A stretch of 64,000 nucleotides of DNA from Methanobrevibacter sp. Lineage in GTDB: Archaea > Methanobacteriota > Methanobacteria > Methanobacteriales > Methanobacteriaceae. The notes beneath the pieces were generated by a model that saw nothing but the letters and a program-made list of their open reading frames with translations, ran no database searches and was not told the origin of the DNA. The stretch is from positions 16,500 to 80,499 of the forward strand of contig NZ_JAFYHP010000014.1 in the NCBI RefSeq assembly GCF_017539065.1, read 5' to 3'. A program made the translations under genes and the position numbers. This document shows, in pieces, positions 36,868 through 45,879 of the stretch (its first letter is position 1; every line of letters starts with the position of its first letter).

Positions 36868-37241
36868 ATCAAATTTTTCTAAAATTTTTTAAAAAAAAAT
36901 AGCTATTAAAGACTAGAGGAGAGATTGCTTTAATAGCTATTGTAGACAGTGAAAGAAACCTATATGAGTATACAAATTTCTTTTTTTATTAATTATCATT
37001 ACATTGATGGAGAAAATAAAAGCAATATTGACTGGTTATGCCAGCAGCCAGCATCACTTTTGGCTAATGATGAAATATATCAACATAAGATAATCAACAT
37101 GAAAAACAGCCAAAATATTCTCTATTTTAACTATTTTTCTAACATTAGTGATGTCTCACTAATCTTAGAAAGACAGCTAAAGAGTTAAAGTAAATAGCTA
37201 ATTAATAGCTATTTACAGTGTGACTGGCTATTTTTTAAACT
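36868..37241 (-). promoter_or_regulatory. 374-base hairpin-rich region upstream of mtd
   Basis: No convincing gene. Three perfect hairpins: 36898-36941 (14-bp stem, arms AATAGCTATTAAAG and CTTTAATAGCTATT, 16-base loop) followed on the minus strand by a T9 run, 37144-37163 (arms ATTAGTGA/TCACTAAT), and 37191-37215 (arms TAAATAGCTA/TAGCTATTTA). The T-tract ends about 33 bases before the mtd ATG. Minus-strand TATA-like sequence (GATATATTTC) lies near 37071-37080. Could be an attenuator, a terminator for the upstream operon, or both. Confidence 0.55.
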
Positions 37242-37646
37242 CTATTTTAATTCCAATGGACCCAATTTTGTGAGAGTTTTATGGAATTCCTCCATTGTTG
37301 TTTGGAATTTTTCTCCTTCTGATGCGGAGATCCATTCATGGCGGAACCTTTCCTTTTCAATCCCAAATTCCTCAAGAATGTCTTCTACAATTTTGGAACG
37401 TCTGGACCATTTGTAGTTACCTGCATCATAATGACAGTCCCCAATATGGCAACCTCCTACAAATACTCCATCAGCACCTTCATCAAAGGCTTTGAAAATC
37501 ATTGAAGGATTAATTCTTCCGGAACACATTACACGAATGATTCTAACATTTGGAGGATATTGCATACGTGCAGTTCCTGCAGTATCTGCACCTCCGTAAC
37601 AACACCAATTACATAATAAACCAACAATTTTTAAATCATCAGACAT
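37242..37646 (-). CDS. mvhD: MvhD/FlpD-type hydrogenase iron-sulfur subunit
   Basis: 134 residues. MvhD-type proteins carry a [2Fe-2S] cluster and pass electrons to the heterodisulfide reductase Hdr[26 protein letters not shown] and [14 protein letters not shown] are the conserved cysteine motifs. It is last in a cluster with FrhB/FdhB-like and molybdopterin-oxidoreductase-like genes, as in flp (formate-dehydrogenase-like) operons of Methanobacteriales, so FlpD is an equally apt name. HdrA is not in the window. Confidence 0.85.
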   Translation of the reverse strand: MSDDLKIVGLLCNWCCYGGADTAGTARMQYPPNVRIIRVMCSGRINPSMIFKAFDEGADGVFVGGCHIGDCHYDAGNYKWSRRSKIVEDILEEFGIEKERFRHEWISASEGEKFQTTMEEFHKTLTKLGPLELK

Positions 37647-37655
37647 TAAACCACC

Positions 37656-38792
37656 TCATAACTCCACTTTATCTGGACTGTATAACGGAGGTTTGCTATC
37701 AGTTGAAACTCCGGCTACATAACCAGTTCTATTACAATATTTTTTCTGCAATTTGTCAAAAATCAATGAAACAGGAATATCCATCGGACATACGTCATCA
37801 CATTGGCCACAGTCACAACAACTGAAACTCATATGGGACAATCTAACCCCCTGAAAAGCAATAGGGCTTGGAGGTATATCTTTCTCATCAAAGTAAGATT
37901 TGTTAAGCTCACAATTTTCATAACACCAACAGATTGGGCAAATATCCCGGCAAGCATAACAACTTATGCATCTGCTCCAGTCATCGATTCCATTAACTGA
38001 AGGATAAGTTGCATCTTGATTTTTCTTAGCCATTTTTATCATGATGTTTTCAACTTTGGATCTTCCTTCAACTGCAGCATCACTCGGTGATTTAGTTTCT
38101 AGAATTCCAGCTTTTTTAGCACCGTCAATTAATTCCTGGCCTTTTTCATCATTAATTTCAATGAATGTCCATCCGTCTTCTGCTCCCCAGTTCCCACATG
38201 CAAGGTTTGCTTTTCTAGGGATTTTAACATCACATCTTTGACAGTTATTACGACGACCATAACCTTTTTCTTCCAAATCATGGATTTTGACAGCTTCTTC
38301 ACTTCCATCAGCAAGTTCAATTATGAATTGTCCTTTATCAATTTCTTCTGAAATAACATCATCAGGATTAGCTTCATAGAACAAATCAATCATTTTTCTA
38401 CCAGACACTGGAGAAACGGTACCTCCACAATTTAAACCAATTGTATAAAGATTATCCGGATTGATTTTGTGTCTTTTAATAAGCTCATCAATTGATCTTA
38501 TATCACATGGCTTTACAGAAACTGCAATTTTTTTATCTATAAGGTATTTTTGAATTAGGTCCCCAACCATTGTTGGAGCACAGTGATAAGAACCTGCAGT
38601 TCCGATTAAATCTTCAGAATTAGTAATAAGTGTTGGCACACCATCATAAACATCATCACAAGGGCGTAAAGCCAAAACACCATCAACAAGGCCTTCGTCT
38701 AATAAATATTTGAAAATACTAGTGACTGCTCCTCCACATTCACCAGCTTTATGAATCTCTTCATCTTTAGATTTAGCTAAAACATAACTCAT
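37656..38792 (-). CDS. FrhB/FdhB-like F420-binding oxidoreductase subunit (FlpB-type)
   Basis: 378 residues. AGECGGAVTSIFKYLLDEGL at the N-terminus, KPCDIRSIDELIKRH and NLYTIGLNCGGTVSP are FrhB/FdhB features for flavin and F420 handling. The C-terminal half carries two ferredoxin-like clusters, CISCYACRDICPICWCYENC and CCDCGQCDDVCP. Start at ATG 38792, with GGGGGAT upstream, rather than TTG 38810. It lies between the molybdopterin-like subunit and MvhD, consistent with an electron path from F420H2 or formate chemistry to the heterodisulfide reductase complex; this is inference. Confidence 0.83.
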   Translation of the reverse strand: MSYVLAKSKDEEIHKAGECGGAVTSIFKYLLDEGLVDGVLALRPCDDVYDGVPTLITNSEDLIGTAGSYHCAPTMVGDLIQKYLIDKKIAVSVKPCDIRSIDELIKRHKINPDNLYTIGLNCGGTVSPVSGRKMIDLFYEANPDDVISEEIDKGQFIIELADGSEEAVKIHDLEEKGYGRRNNCQRCDVKIPRKANLACGNWGAEDGWTFIEINDEKGQELIDGAKKAGILETKSPSDAAVEGRSKVENIMIKMAKKNQDATYPSVNGIDDWSRCISCYACRDICPICWCYENCELNKSYFDEKDIPPSPIAFQGVRLSHMSFSCCDCGQCDDVCPMDIPVSLIFDKLQKKYCNRTGYVAGVSTDSKPPLYSPDKVEL

Positions 38793-38806
38793 AAAAATCC
38801 CCCAAA

Positions 38807-39835
38807 TCAACCTTTAATTTTTTCAATAACTTCCTCAACACTTAACACATCAGATTCCATAACCGGAACAAATGTTTGAGTTTCGCCCATCGCATTTACG
38901 ACAGAACCTTCATACTCTAACCAAGATTTGATCGGAATAACAATATCTGAAATTTCAGTGGTGTTATTTTTAAATGCAGAAAAACTAATTACCTTAGATA
39001 TGGATTTGAAATCAAAATCAAAATCGTCCACTACATCATCATTAAAGATTAACAAAACTTTGGTATCATTCAATGCTTCAATGATTTCCTCTTTTGAATT
39101 GGAATCGGCAATACTTAAGATACCTTTTGTATTAGTTTTACTATATACCGGCAATATTTTAAATCCTAACTCTTCAATCTTATCCAAATCATCTTCACAA
39201 TCAACAGTGTTAAATACCACTACAGATGAATCATCTAAATTATCTTTATAAGTATCTAGGAATTCCTGAACAGAACCGGAAGTTGTTTCATCAGAAATGT
39301 TTGCAGTTACGGATTTTTCAGCTTTAATATTAGAAAATATTTTTGCTCCATTCTGTTTTGCATGAACAATTCTTCTTCCAATTAAAGGATTCTCATACAA
39401 AACGTCACCAATAACTAAAACACAAGATGCATCTTCAACATCATCATAGGAAGCAACATCTTCAAAGTTCCTTAAATCATCAGCATAGAATACTAAATCA
39501 AGATTTTTCTCCTCACTAAAAGATTTAATTGCTTCAGCATCAGCTAAACTGTTGTTTCCAGATAAGAATACTGTAACCTTATCATTAGCATTAATTTCTT
39601 TGGAAACTTCCGCAAATGCCTTATCCAAATCAACATTTGCCTGAGAGATACTAGCTTCATTTATTTTATTTACAAAATTTCCAATAGAATTTCTTCCATT
39701 TGCACAATTTTTTCCTGCATTTACCGGATGTCTTTTGTATGGAAAAGTACCAACAACCGCATTATTCTCCAAAATCACATTAATACCACAACCAACACTA
39801 CATGAAGGGCATAACGTGTGTTTAATTTCTAACAT
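38807..39835 (-). CDS. Truncated molybdopterin-oxidoreductase-like subunit (FdhA/FwdB-like)
   Basis: 342 residues, half the usual FdhA length. HTLCPSCSVGCGINVILENN and HPVNAGKNCANGRNSIG form the N-terminal [4Fe-4S] binding domain, and SDIVIPIKSWLEYEGSVVNA MGET near the end matches the FdhA/FwdB C-terminal region of the catalytic domain. Between them I see LIGRRIVHAKQNGAKIF but no catalytic Cys/Sec-His motif. It may be a degenerate electron-transfer or scaffolding subunit. GGTGAT precedes the ATG, and its last bases overlap the next open frame. This arrangement recalls the flp operon of Methanothermobacter. Confidence 0.72.
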   Translation of the reverse strand: MLEIKHTLCPSCSVGCGINVILENNAVVGTFPYKRHPVNAGKNCANGRNSIGNFVNKINEASISQANVDLDKAFAEVSKEINANDKVTVFLSGNNSLADAEAIKSFSEEKNLDLVFYADDLRNFEDVASYDDVEDASCVLVIGDVLYENPLIGRRIVHAKQNGAKIFSNIKAEKSVTANISDETTSGSVQEFLDTYKDNLDDSSVVVFNTVDCEDDLDKIEELGFKILPVYSKTNTKGILSIADSNSKEEIIEALNDTKVLLIFNDDVVDDFDFDFKSISKVISFSAFKNNTTEISDIVIPIKSWLEYEGSVVNAMGETQTFVPVMESDVLSVEEVIEKIKG

Positions 39836-39849
39836 AATACATCACCAAA

Positions 39850-40215
39850 TTAGTTAAAAAGAGTACTTGAAATATGTTCACTGCCAAAATCTGATAAATT
39901 ATCCGGATTTGATAAAATATGAGTTGATTCTCTAGTTAATGAGATCATATCCATCAAAATAGAACATGATTTATGGAAAATTAATTTGGAAACATCTTCT
40001 TGAATGAATTTTTCCAAAGCATATAATTCCACAACCCCCTCTATTTTAAAATCTACACAAAATTGATGTAAAGACTTTAAAATCATGTTAAATCTTACTT
40101 GATTTTTATCAGTATCCCAATATTCAACTGACCAATCAATATCTAAATTTAAATTTGAATTTTTTGGATTAACATCCGGCCTTATCATCGCAATTTTTTG
40201 CACGTATATTTTCAT
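39850..40215 (-). CDS. Uncharacterised small protein heading the flp-type operon
   Basis: 121 residues, acidic, soluble, family not recognised. KIYVQKIAMIRPDVNPKNSN and LNLDIDWSVEYWDTDKNQVR open a probable beta domain; the C-terminal half is helical (LYALEKFIQEDVSKLIFHKS). Start at ATG 40215, GGGAG seven bases upstream; an in-frame frame extends to 40230. It lies 14 bases before the molybdopterin-like gene and seems the first gene of the operon, corresponding in position to the small first gene (flpE) of Methanothermobacter flp operons; the correspondence is by position only. Confidence 0.6.
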   Translation of the reverse strand: MKIYVQKIAMIRPDVNPKNSNLNLDIDWSVEYWDTDKNQVRFNMILKSLHQFCVDFKIEGVVELYALEKFIQEDVSKLIFHKSCSILMDMISLTRESTHILSNPDNLSDFGSEHISSTLFN

Positions 40216-40230
40216 CCTACTCCCCAACAA

Positions 40231-40703
40231 TTATTACATTTTTATTAAAATTATCCAATTAAGAATTTAATTAAATAATCTACAATATAGTAATGAGTAA
40301 TAACTATATAAATCTTTTTAAAGTATTACATTGAATTTTTGAGCTTTAAAAATAAAATAAATGATTCTAAGGGATTTAATTTTTTTATAAATATCATAAA
40401 CGAGTAATTGAAAAGAATTCTAAATCGTGCATTCCTTAATTAAAATTAGTAATAATTCTTAAAAAAAATAGCAAATTAGAAATCGGCAACTAAATTTCAA
40501 ATAAGACTATTTAAAGAAATTAAATTGAAAAAACAACAGAAATAGAAATTTTTATAAAAAATAAACAATGCCATGATGAAATATAGTTAAAAAAGTATTG
40601 AGTATAATAATTAAATTAAGTAATACTTTTTCTAAATTTATTACTACTTTAAAACATACAAATTTATAAAAAAGTATTATAAAAATATCTAAGATTAAAA
40701 ATA
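40231..40703. other. Long AT-rich intergenic region between flp-type operon and idsA
   Basis: About 470 bases without a supported gene. It contains the TATA-like box at 40304-40314 and an inverted repeat with arms AAAAAGTATT (40590-40599) and AATACTTTTT (40622-40631); a third copy of AAAAAGTATT lies near 40670. Nothing else recognised. Confidence 0.5.
40304..40314 (-). promoter_or_regulatory. TATA-like box of the flp-type operon
   Basis: Minus-strand ATTTATATAG, in the 484-base gap, about 90 bases before the ATG at 40215; expected start of transcription near 40282. Confidence 0.4.
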
Positions 40704-40729
40704 GAAAGACAAATCTATGAATGTCTTTC
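40699..40729 (-). terminator. Hairpin over the idsA stop codon
   Basis: Arms GAAAGACA (40704-40711) and TGTCTTTC (40722-40729) enclose the TAG stop (40715-40717) in the loop; on the minus strand TATTTTTAATC follows. Confidence 0.6.
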
Positions 40730-41695
40730 CAATACAAAATCTGCAATGTCAACAAGTATTTGTTTAGATGAAGAGTCCTCTAATATTTCGAGCACTTCTT
40801 TTGCTTTTTCCACATATTCTTGTGCCAAATTATGAGCATATTCAATAGCACCACAATTTGTTAAAATTTCAATTGCTTCATCTACCTCATCTTGAGAATT
40901 ATTTTCAGCTTTTAAGATTTCAAGTAATCTATCATCATCAACACTAGCCAAACCTTTAATTGCGATGACGGTCATTTTACCTTTTCCAATGTCAGAACCG
41001 ATTGGTTTACCTAATGTTTCCTCATCAGATGCTAAGTCAAGATAATCATCTTGGATTTGGAAGGCAAGTCCGATTAAACGTCCGTATTCATACATTGCAC
41101 CAATCACTTCATCACTAGCTCCGCCCATGATGGCTCCAGCTTTTGTAGCAGCTGCAATCAATGCGCCAGTTTTTTTGAAAATCATTTCCATGTATTCATC
41201 TTCTGTAACATCAAATCTTTCTTCAAAGCCCATGTCTAATGCCTGACCTTCACAGATTTTAACACAAGCATCAGCAACGGTGGCTAAAGATTTGTTATTT
41301 TGCTCAGAACTTGTTCCCTCAGAACCTATGATAATTTCAAATGCTTTTGAAAACAATGTATCTCCAGCGAGAATTGCAACATCATCTCCCCAAACTTTAT
41401 GAACTGATGGCATTCCTCTTCTCATATCATCCTGATCCATGATATCATCATGAATTAATGAAAATGTGTGGATCAACTCAATAGCCGCACCTGCTTTAAG
41501 AGCAGTTTCACGTTTTCCGCCAACAGCTTCGGCTGTAATTAATGTTAAAGCTGGCCTTAACATCTTTCCACCAGCACGAGTTAAATATATTGATGCCTCA
41601 GATAAATTATCTGGAGTAATAGTGGCTAATTCTTCTTCGATTGTTTTTGTAATGTCCTGTGAATAATTTCCGAGAACTTCTTTAATATCACTCAT
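40715..41695 (-). CDS. idsA: Short-chain isoprenyl diphosphate synthase (farnesyl/geranylgeranyl)
   Basis: 326 residues. Condenses IPP with allylic diphosphates to C15/C20 chains for archaeal lipids. The first Asp-rich motif is [15 protein letters not shown], the second [17 protein letters not shown] at the N-terminus and [11 protein letters not shown] are conserved. AAGGAGGAAAA before the ATG is a strong ribosome binding site. Last gene of the isoprenoid/RNase J operon. Its Methanothermobacter orthologue lies beside gltX, but here gltX is 11 kb away. Confidence 0.94.
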   Translation of the reverse strand: MSDIKEVLGNYSQDITKTIEEELATITPDNLSEASIYLTRAGGKMLRPALTLITAEAVGGKRETALKAGAAIELIHTFSLIHDDIMDQDDMRRGMPSVHKVWGDDVAILAGDTLFSKAFEIIIGSEGTSSEQNNKSLATVADACVKICEGQALDMGFEERFDVTEDEYMEMIFKKTGALIAAATKAGAIMGGASDEVIGAMYEYGRLIGLAFQIQDDYLDLASDEETLGKPIGSDIGKGKMTVIAIKGLASVDDDRLLEILKAENNSQDEVDEAIEILTNCGAIEYAHNLAQEYVEKAKEVLEILEDSSSKQILVDIADFVLERHS

Positions 41696-41707
41696 AAATT
41701 TTCCTCC

Positions 41708-43051
41708 TTAACTTCTAAAAACTTGTGCTTGAGCATTTCTTAAAATATGGATATCATATCCGATTCTGTAACCTTCTTCTTCGGCAAGCTCAGCATAAGC
41801 CGAAAGCATTGATAAGTCTCCGTGTGCCGGTATAATATGCTGTGGTTTCAACATACGTAAGAATTCCCTGTGGTCTTCTCTTCCAGCGTGTCCGGAAACG
41901 TGAGCATTAGGATAAATTCTTGCACCTTTCACTTTCAATCTCCTTTCCATAATGTGCCTGTTAGCAGCATTGGTCGGGTTTGGAATAATAGGTGCTGAAA
42001 TAATAATATTGTCTCCTTTTTTAATGTTAAATGGAGTTCTGCCACTAGCAATTCTTGGAAGCAGAGCATCTGGTTCCCCTTGGTGCCCTGTTGTTACAAG
42101 CAAGTAATTCGCACGGTCTTCATCTGCTTTCATTAAAGCTCTGTTAACAGCTTTTGGAGATCCATAAATACTGGCGTTTTCAGGTAATTTCAAAATTCCT
42201 AATTTCTGTGCAATACCGCAGAATCTCTCCATTGACCTGCCCAAGAAAAATATTTCCCTATGGCTTTTCTTAGCGATGTCCGCAATGGCCTGTACACGTT
42301 CTATGTGAGATGAAAATGTGGTGACTATCATACCAGTTTTTTCATACAATGGCTCTCTCATCACATCTTCCAAAATATTTCTTGCAATTCTTTCTGAATG
42401 AGTCTTTACTTCTGAATAATTTATTGCATTAGTGGTTTCTACAATTAATGCAAGTACTCCTTTTTTACCTAATTCTTTTAATCTTTTGTAATCAGGTGGA
42501 GGAGATACCTTTTGATGGTTATCAAATTTAAAATCAAGTGCATATACAATAATTCCTTCTGGAGTATGTAAAACTGGAAATACTGCCTGTGGAATACTGT
42601 GTGTAGATTGTACAAATTCCAAAGTAATGTCTTTTGAAAGCTTTACTTTACTTCCAGGGTTTAAGACTTTAATCGGATTTTCTACTTTAAATTTGCGTTC
42701 CCCTTTAATTTGTTTTTCAATTAAAGCAGCGGTATATGGTGTTCCGATTAATGGTGCATCATATCTGTGTGCTAGTTTAGCGACCGCACCAATGTGGTCC
42801 AAGTGACCGTGAGAGAATACTATTCCTTTTACCTTACCGTCAACATCCTTCATCAAGGTGTCATCTGGAATAACTCCTCTTTCAATTAAATCTAAACTAT
42901 GCATTCTATCGATATCAGTGTCCTCGTGCATACTAATCCTATCTAGATGAATTCCCATATCAAAAATAACAACATCATCATCTATACGGACAGCAGTCAT
43001 GTTTTTCCCGACTTCCTGATATCCCCCTATAGCGATTACTTCAACGCTCAT
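41708..43051 (-). CDS. rnj: RNase J (beta-CASP metallo-beta-lactamase ribonuclease)
   Basis: 447 residues. A 5' exoribonuclease (and possibly endonuclease) for mRNA turnover in archaea. FSHGHLDHIGAVAKL (HxHxDH at 81-86) and the later His/Asp ligands (AHGDLSML, SGHAGREDH) form the zinc site; TTGHQGEP is the beta-CASP signature. Length is as expected. Between fni (3 bases) and idsA (12 bases) in the same operon. Confidence 0.93.
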   Translation of the reverse strand: MSVEVIAIGGYQEVGKNMTAVRIDDDVVIFDMGIHLDRISMHEDTDIDRMHSLDLIERGVIPDDTLMKDVDGKVKGIVFSHGHLDHIGAVAKLAHRYDAPLIGTPYTAALIEKQIKGERKFKVENPIKVLNPGSKVKLSKDITLEFVQSTHSIPQAVFPVLHTPEGIIVYALDFKFDNHQKVSPPPDYKRLKELGKKGVLALIVETTNAINYSEVKTHSERIARNILEDVMREPLYEKTGMIVTTFSSHIERVQAIADIAKKSHREIFFLGRSMERFCGIAQKLGILKLPENASIYGSPKAVNRALMKADEDRANYLLVTTGHQGEPDALLPRIASGRTPFNIKKGDNIIISAPIIPNPTNAANRHIMERRLKVKGARIYPNAHVSGHAGREDHREFLRMLKPQHIIPAHGDLSMLSAYAELAEEEGYRIGYDIHILRNAQAQVFRS

Positions 43052-43054
43052 GTT

Positions 43055-44101
43055 TCATCTCCTTGAATAAGTCTTTGTGTTAATACCTCTCTCATTTAGC
43101 CATTCCCTTGTTTTTCCGCGAATAACTAAATTAGATTGTTTCAATTCTTCAATATTGTTTGCTCCAACTAAAAACATAGCAATTCTTAGTGAATCATTAA
43201 ATCTATTAATAAATGTGTTTAAAGCTTCCTGAGAAGCGGAATTTTTTAGAAATGGCAAAGCCATACCGACTGCATCTGCCCCAAGGGCAATAGCTTTAGC
43301 GGCTTCAAGACCTGTGCGTATACCTCCGGATGAAATAACTGGAACATTGACTGCATTTGTAACTTCAACAGTAGAAATTGCAGTTGGAATTCCCCAATCC
43401 CAAAAAATTTCTCCTAAATACCTATCTTCTGCCCGATATGTTTCAACAGCAGCCCAACTAGTTCCTCCAGCACCTTCAATATCAATAAAATCAACTCCTG
43501 CATCAACCAGTATTTTAGCTGACTCTGCAGAAATTCCGCAGCCGGTTTCTTTTGCAAGAACGGGAATATCAACGGTATCTGTGATTTTAGCGATTAATTC
43601 TGTATATCCTCTAGCATCCAAATCACCTTCAGGCTGTATTGATTCTTGAAGAGGATTTAAGTGAATTGCCAATATATCAGCATCCAATATCTCAACTGCT
43701 TTTTGGGCCAAATTCAATTGTGGGGCTCCAATATTTCCAACAAGTAAGCAATCTGGCGCATTTTCACGAACAATAGTATAAGTATCTTCAAGTTCAGGAT
43801 GTTCGCAAGCTGCTCTTTGAGATCCAACTCCTAAAGCGATTCCATTATTTTCCGCTGCAATTGCTAATTGTTTATTAACTTCCTTAGCAGCAGGATGGCC
43901 TCCTGTAATAGCTGTAATAAATAAAGGGGAGTCTAATTTTTTACCAAAAACTGAAGTTGATAAATCTATTTCATTTTTATCAATCTCAGGCAAAACATTA
44001 TGGATTAACTCAATATCTTCGAATCCAGTAGTTTTATCCTTAAACTCCACATCATAATTTTCACAAATTAATAAATGCTCTAATTTTCTATCTGAAATCA
44101 T
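43055..44101 (-). CDS. fni: Type 2 isopentenyl-diphosphate Delta-isomerase
   Basis: 348 residues. FMN- and NADPH-dependent interconversion of IPP and [62 protein letters not shown] and [20 protein letters not shown] are the flavin and substrate loops of the family. Starts two bases after the isopentenyl phosphate kinase gene stop and stops three bases before rnj. Part of the alternative mevalonate pathway here. Confidence 0.95.
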   Translation of the reverse strand: MISDRKLEHLLICENYDVEFKDKTTGFEDIELIHNVLPEIDKNEIDLSTSVFGKKLDSPLFITAITGGHPAAKEVNKQLAIAAENNGIALGVGSQRAACEHPELEDTYTIVRENAPDCLLVGNIGAPQLNLAQKAVEILDADILAIHLNPLQESIQPEGDLDARGYTELIAKITDTVDIPVLAKETGCGISAESAKILVDAGVDFIDIEGAGGTSWAAVETYRAEDRYLGEIFWDWGIPTAISTVEVTNAVNVPVISSGGIRTGLEAAKAIALGADAVGMALPFLKNSASQEALNTFINRFNDSLRIAMFLVGANNIEELKQSNLVIRGKTREWLNERGINTKTYSRR

Positions 44102-44103
44102 GA

Positions 44104-44904
44104 TTAATTTCCCCTTGAAATTATTGTTCCTTTTACATCTTCGTTTTCTAGTACTTTGAAAATATTATCTTTAACTTCAGCATTTATTATTTTAGATTCA
44201 ATTCCTAAATCTGCTAAAAATAAAAGCTCTTTAATCTTTCCTACCATACCACCAGTTACATCAACATTAGTGGTTCCTTCTAAAGTATCTAAATCCTTAA
44301 GTGAAGTGAATTTATCAAAAAATTGTGCATCATCATGTGTTTTAGGATTCTTATCATAAACTCCGTCGACATCTGTTCCCAGAATTACTTGGTCGGGACT
44401 GAGATTTTTTGCTAAATATTGGATTAATTGATCTCCTGATATTACGCAAAATTCCAACTCACAGTCAAGAACAACATCCCCATAAATAACTGGAATAAAT
44501 CCTTTAGACAGATAATCTTTAAATAAATCCAAGTTGCCTCCGGTTATTCTTTTATTAGTTGCTGTTATAAAACTAGAAGCCGGAACGGCAATAACTGGCA
44601 AACCCTCTTTAATAAAAGCTTCACAAACAAACATGTTTAATTTTTTAACTTCATTTTGAATTTCACAAAATCCCAATCTTTTTTGGGGATATTGCGATTC
44701 ATCAAATTTCTCTCCAATTTTATGTTTTTTTGCTGGAGGGTGTCCGAATGAACCCGCACCATGAACAATGACTAATTGTTTAGGTGAGTTATCAATTGAA
44801 GCTTTAATTTCAGATGCAATCCTTTTAAGACTAGCAGCATCGACTTCACTTGTCTTAGAATCTTTATTAGTTAATATGCTGCCGCCAATTTTTAAGATAA
44901 TCAT
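44104..44904 (-). CDS. ipk: Isopentenyl phosphate kinase
   Basis: 266 residues of the amino acid kinase fold. Phosphorylates isopentenyl phosphate to IPP, the last step of the archaeal alternative mevalonate pathway. [16 protein letters not shown] is the phosphate loop, [17 protein letters not shown] carries the catalytic His, and [12 protein letters not shown] closes the nucleotide site. The start abuts the mevalonate kinase stop (1 base), and fni follows after two bases, matching their pathway order. Confidence 0.93.
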   Translation of the reverse strand: MIILKIGGSILTNKDSKTSEVDAASLKRIASEIKASIDNSPKQLVIVHGAGSFGHPPAKKHKIGEKFDESQYPQKRLGFCEIQNEVKKLNMFVCEAFIKEGLPVIAVPASSFITATNKRITGGNLDLFKDYLSKGFIPVIYGDVVLDCELEFCVISGDQLIQYLAKNLSPDQVILGTDVDGVYDKNPKTHDDAQFFDKFTSLKDLDTLEGTTNVDVTGGMVGKIKELLFLADLGIESKIINAEVKDNIFKVLENEDVKGTIISRGN

Positions 44905-45870
44905 TTAATCACTGTAAACCCTTGAAGAAACCCCTTTGCGAGTAAATTTAACTTTTAAAATATTATCATCACGATCAATGGCCCTTGCCACTTCCTCAAC
45001 TTTACCCGGACAGAGAGCAATAATACTTCCTCCGCCACCAGCCCCCGTAGTTTTAGCACCTATAGCGCCGGCTTCTCTTGCATTATATACCATACGAGAC
45101 AATTCTAGTGTGTTTACTCCTAAAACATCTAAAAACCCATGATTAATATTCATTAATTCACCAATTTTCGCGAAATCCCCTTTTAAAATAGCTTGTTTTG
45201 CATAATTAGTCAGATTACCCATTGCAGTAATTACTGGATTAATAATTTTTGGATTTCTATCTTTACGATGCCTTACATCTTTAACCATCTTACCAGTATT
45301 TCCATGCTTAGTAGTGTAACCAACAACAAAAGGAACATCAAACTTAACATTGAAATGCTCAACTTTTTTATTTCTTGACAAATAAACAAGTCCTCCATAA
45401 GTTGAGACCAAGGTATCTAGTGGACTTGCGACGCCCTGAACTGCTTGTTCAACCATATGGGCATCATGTGCAAGAGACTGTTTGTTAAAACGAATATTAT
45501 GATATCTGTATAATGCAGCAAGTGTAGCTACTGTTACGGCTGCTGATGAACCGAGTCCTGAACCAATTGGAACATTGGAATTTAAAATAATTTCAATTGG
45601 AGTATGGTCATGAACTCTATAAAGAGACTCTAAAATATATCTAATAATACCTGGTTTTCCTTTAAGTAAAATATATTTTTTATATTGAGTAAGCAATTCC
45701 GCTTCAAAACCAATGTCCGGAGCTCTAAAAATAGTGGCATCAGTTTCTGATGGCTTAATGGTTACATAAGCTCTTTTATTTACTGCACCCGCTATAGCAG
45801 GTTCACTATAAACTACAGAATGTTCGCCAAATAATATAGTTTTTGCCGGAGCAGAGGCTTTAGCAATCAT
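44905..45870 (-). CDS. mvk: Mevalonate kinase
   Basis: 321 residues, GHMP kinase family. Phosphorylates mevalonate. KASAPAKTILFGEHSVVYSE at the N-terminus, PIGSGLGSSAAVTVATLAA (101-119) as the ATP loop and KTTGAGGGGSIIALCPG near the C-terminus are diagnostic. It is immediately followed by the isopentenyl phosphate kinase gene, so three consecutive isoprenoid genes share one transcript. Start ATG 45870 has a moderate GTGT-type binding site. Confidence 0.93.
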   Translation of the reverse strand: MIAKASAPAKTILFGEHSVVYSEPAIAGAVNKRAYVTIKPSETDATIFRAPDIGFEAELLTQYKKYILLKGKPGIIRYILESLYRVHDHTPIEIILNSNVPIGSGLGSSAAVTVATLAALYRYHNIRFNKQSLAHDAHMVEQAVQGVASPLDTLVSTYGGLVYLSRNKKVEHFNVKFDVPFVVGYTTKHGNTGKMVKDVRHRKDRNPKIINPVITAMGNLTNYAKQAILKGDFAKIGELMNINHGFLDVLGVNTLELSRMVYNAREAGAIGAKTTGAGGGGSIIALCPGKVEEVARAIDRDDNILKVKFTRKGVSSRVYSD

Positions 45871-45879
45871 AAATACACC

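Noticed and set aside
36949..37188. 79-residue open frame on the plus strand in the mtd upstream region
   Set aside because: No ribosome binding site, no recognisable sequence, and it overlaps hairpins; most likely random.
36891..37241. MITE-like mobile element between mtd and the flp-type operon
   Set aside because: Both ends share TTTAAAAA-ATAGC in inverted orientation, but no target duplication or second copy was found in the window, so a leader or terminator reading is simpler.
40552..40755. 67-residue open frame on the minus strand overlapping the idsA end
   Set aside because: Overlaps the idsA 3' end and terminator, AT-rich composition typical of non-coding DNA, no binding site.
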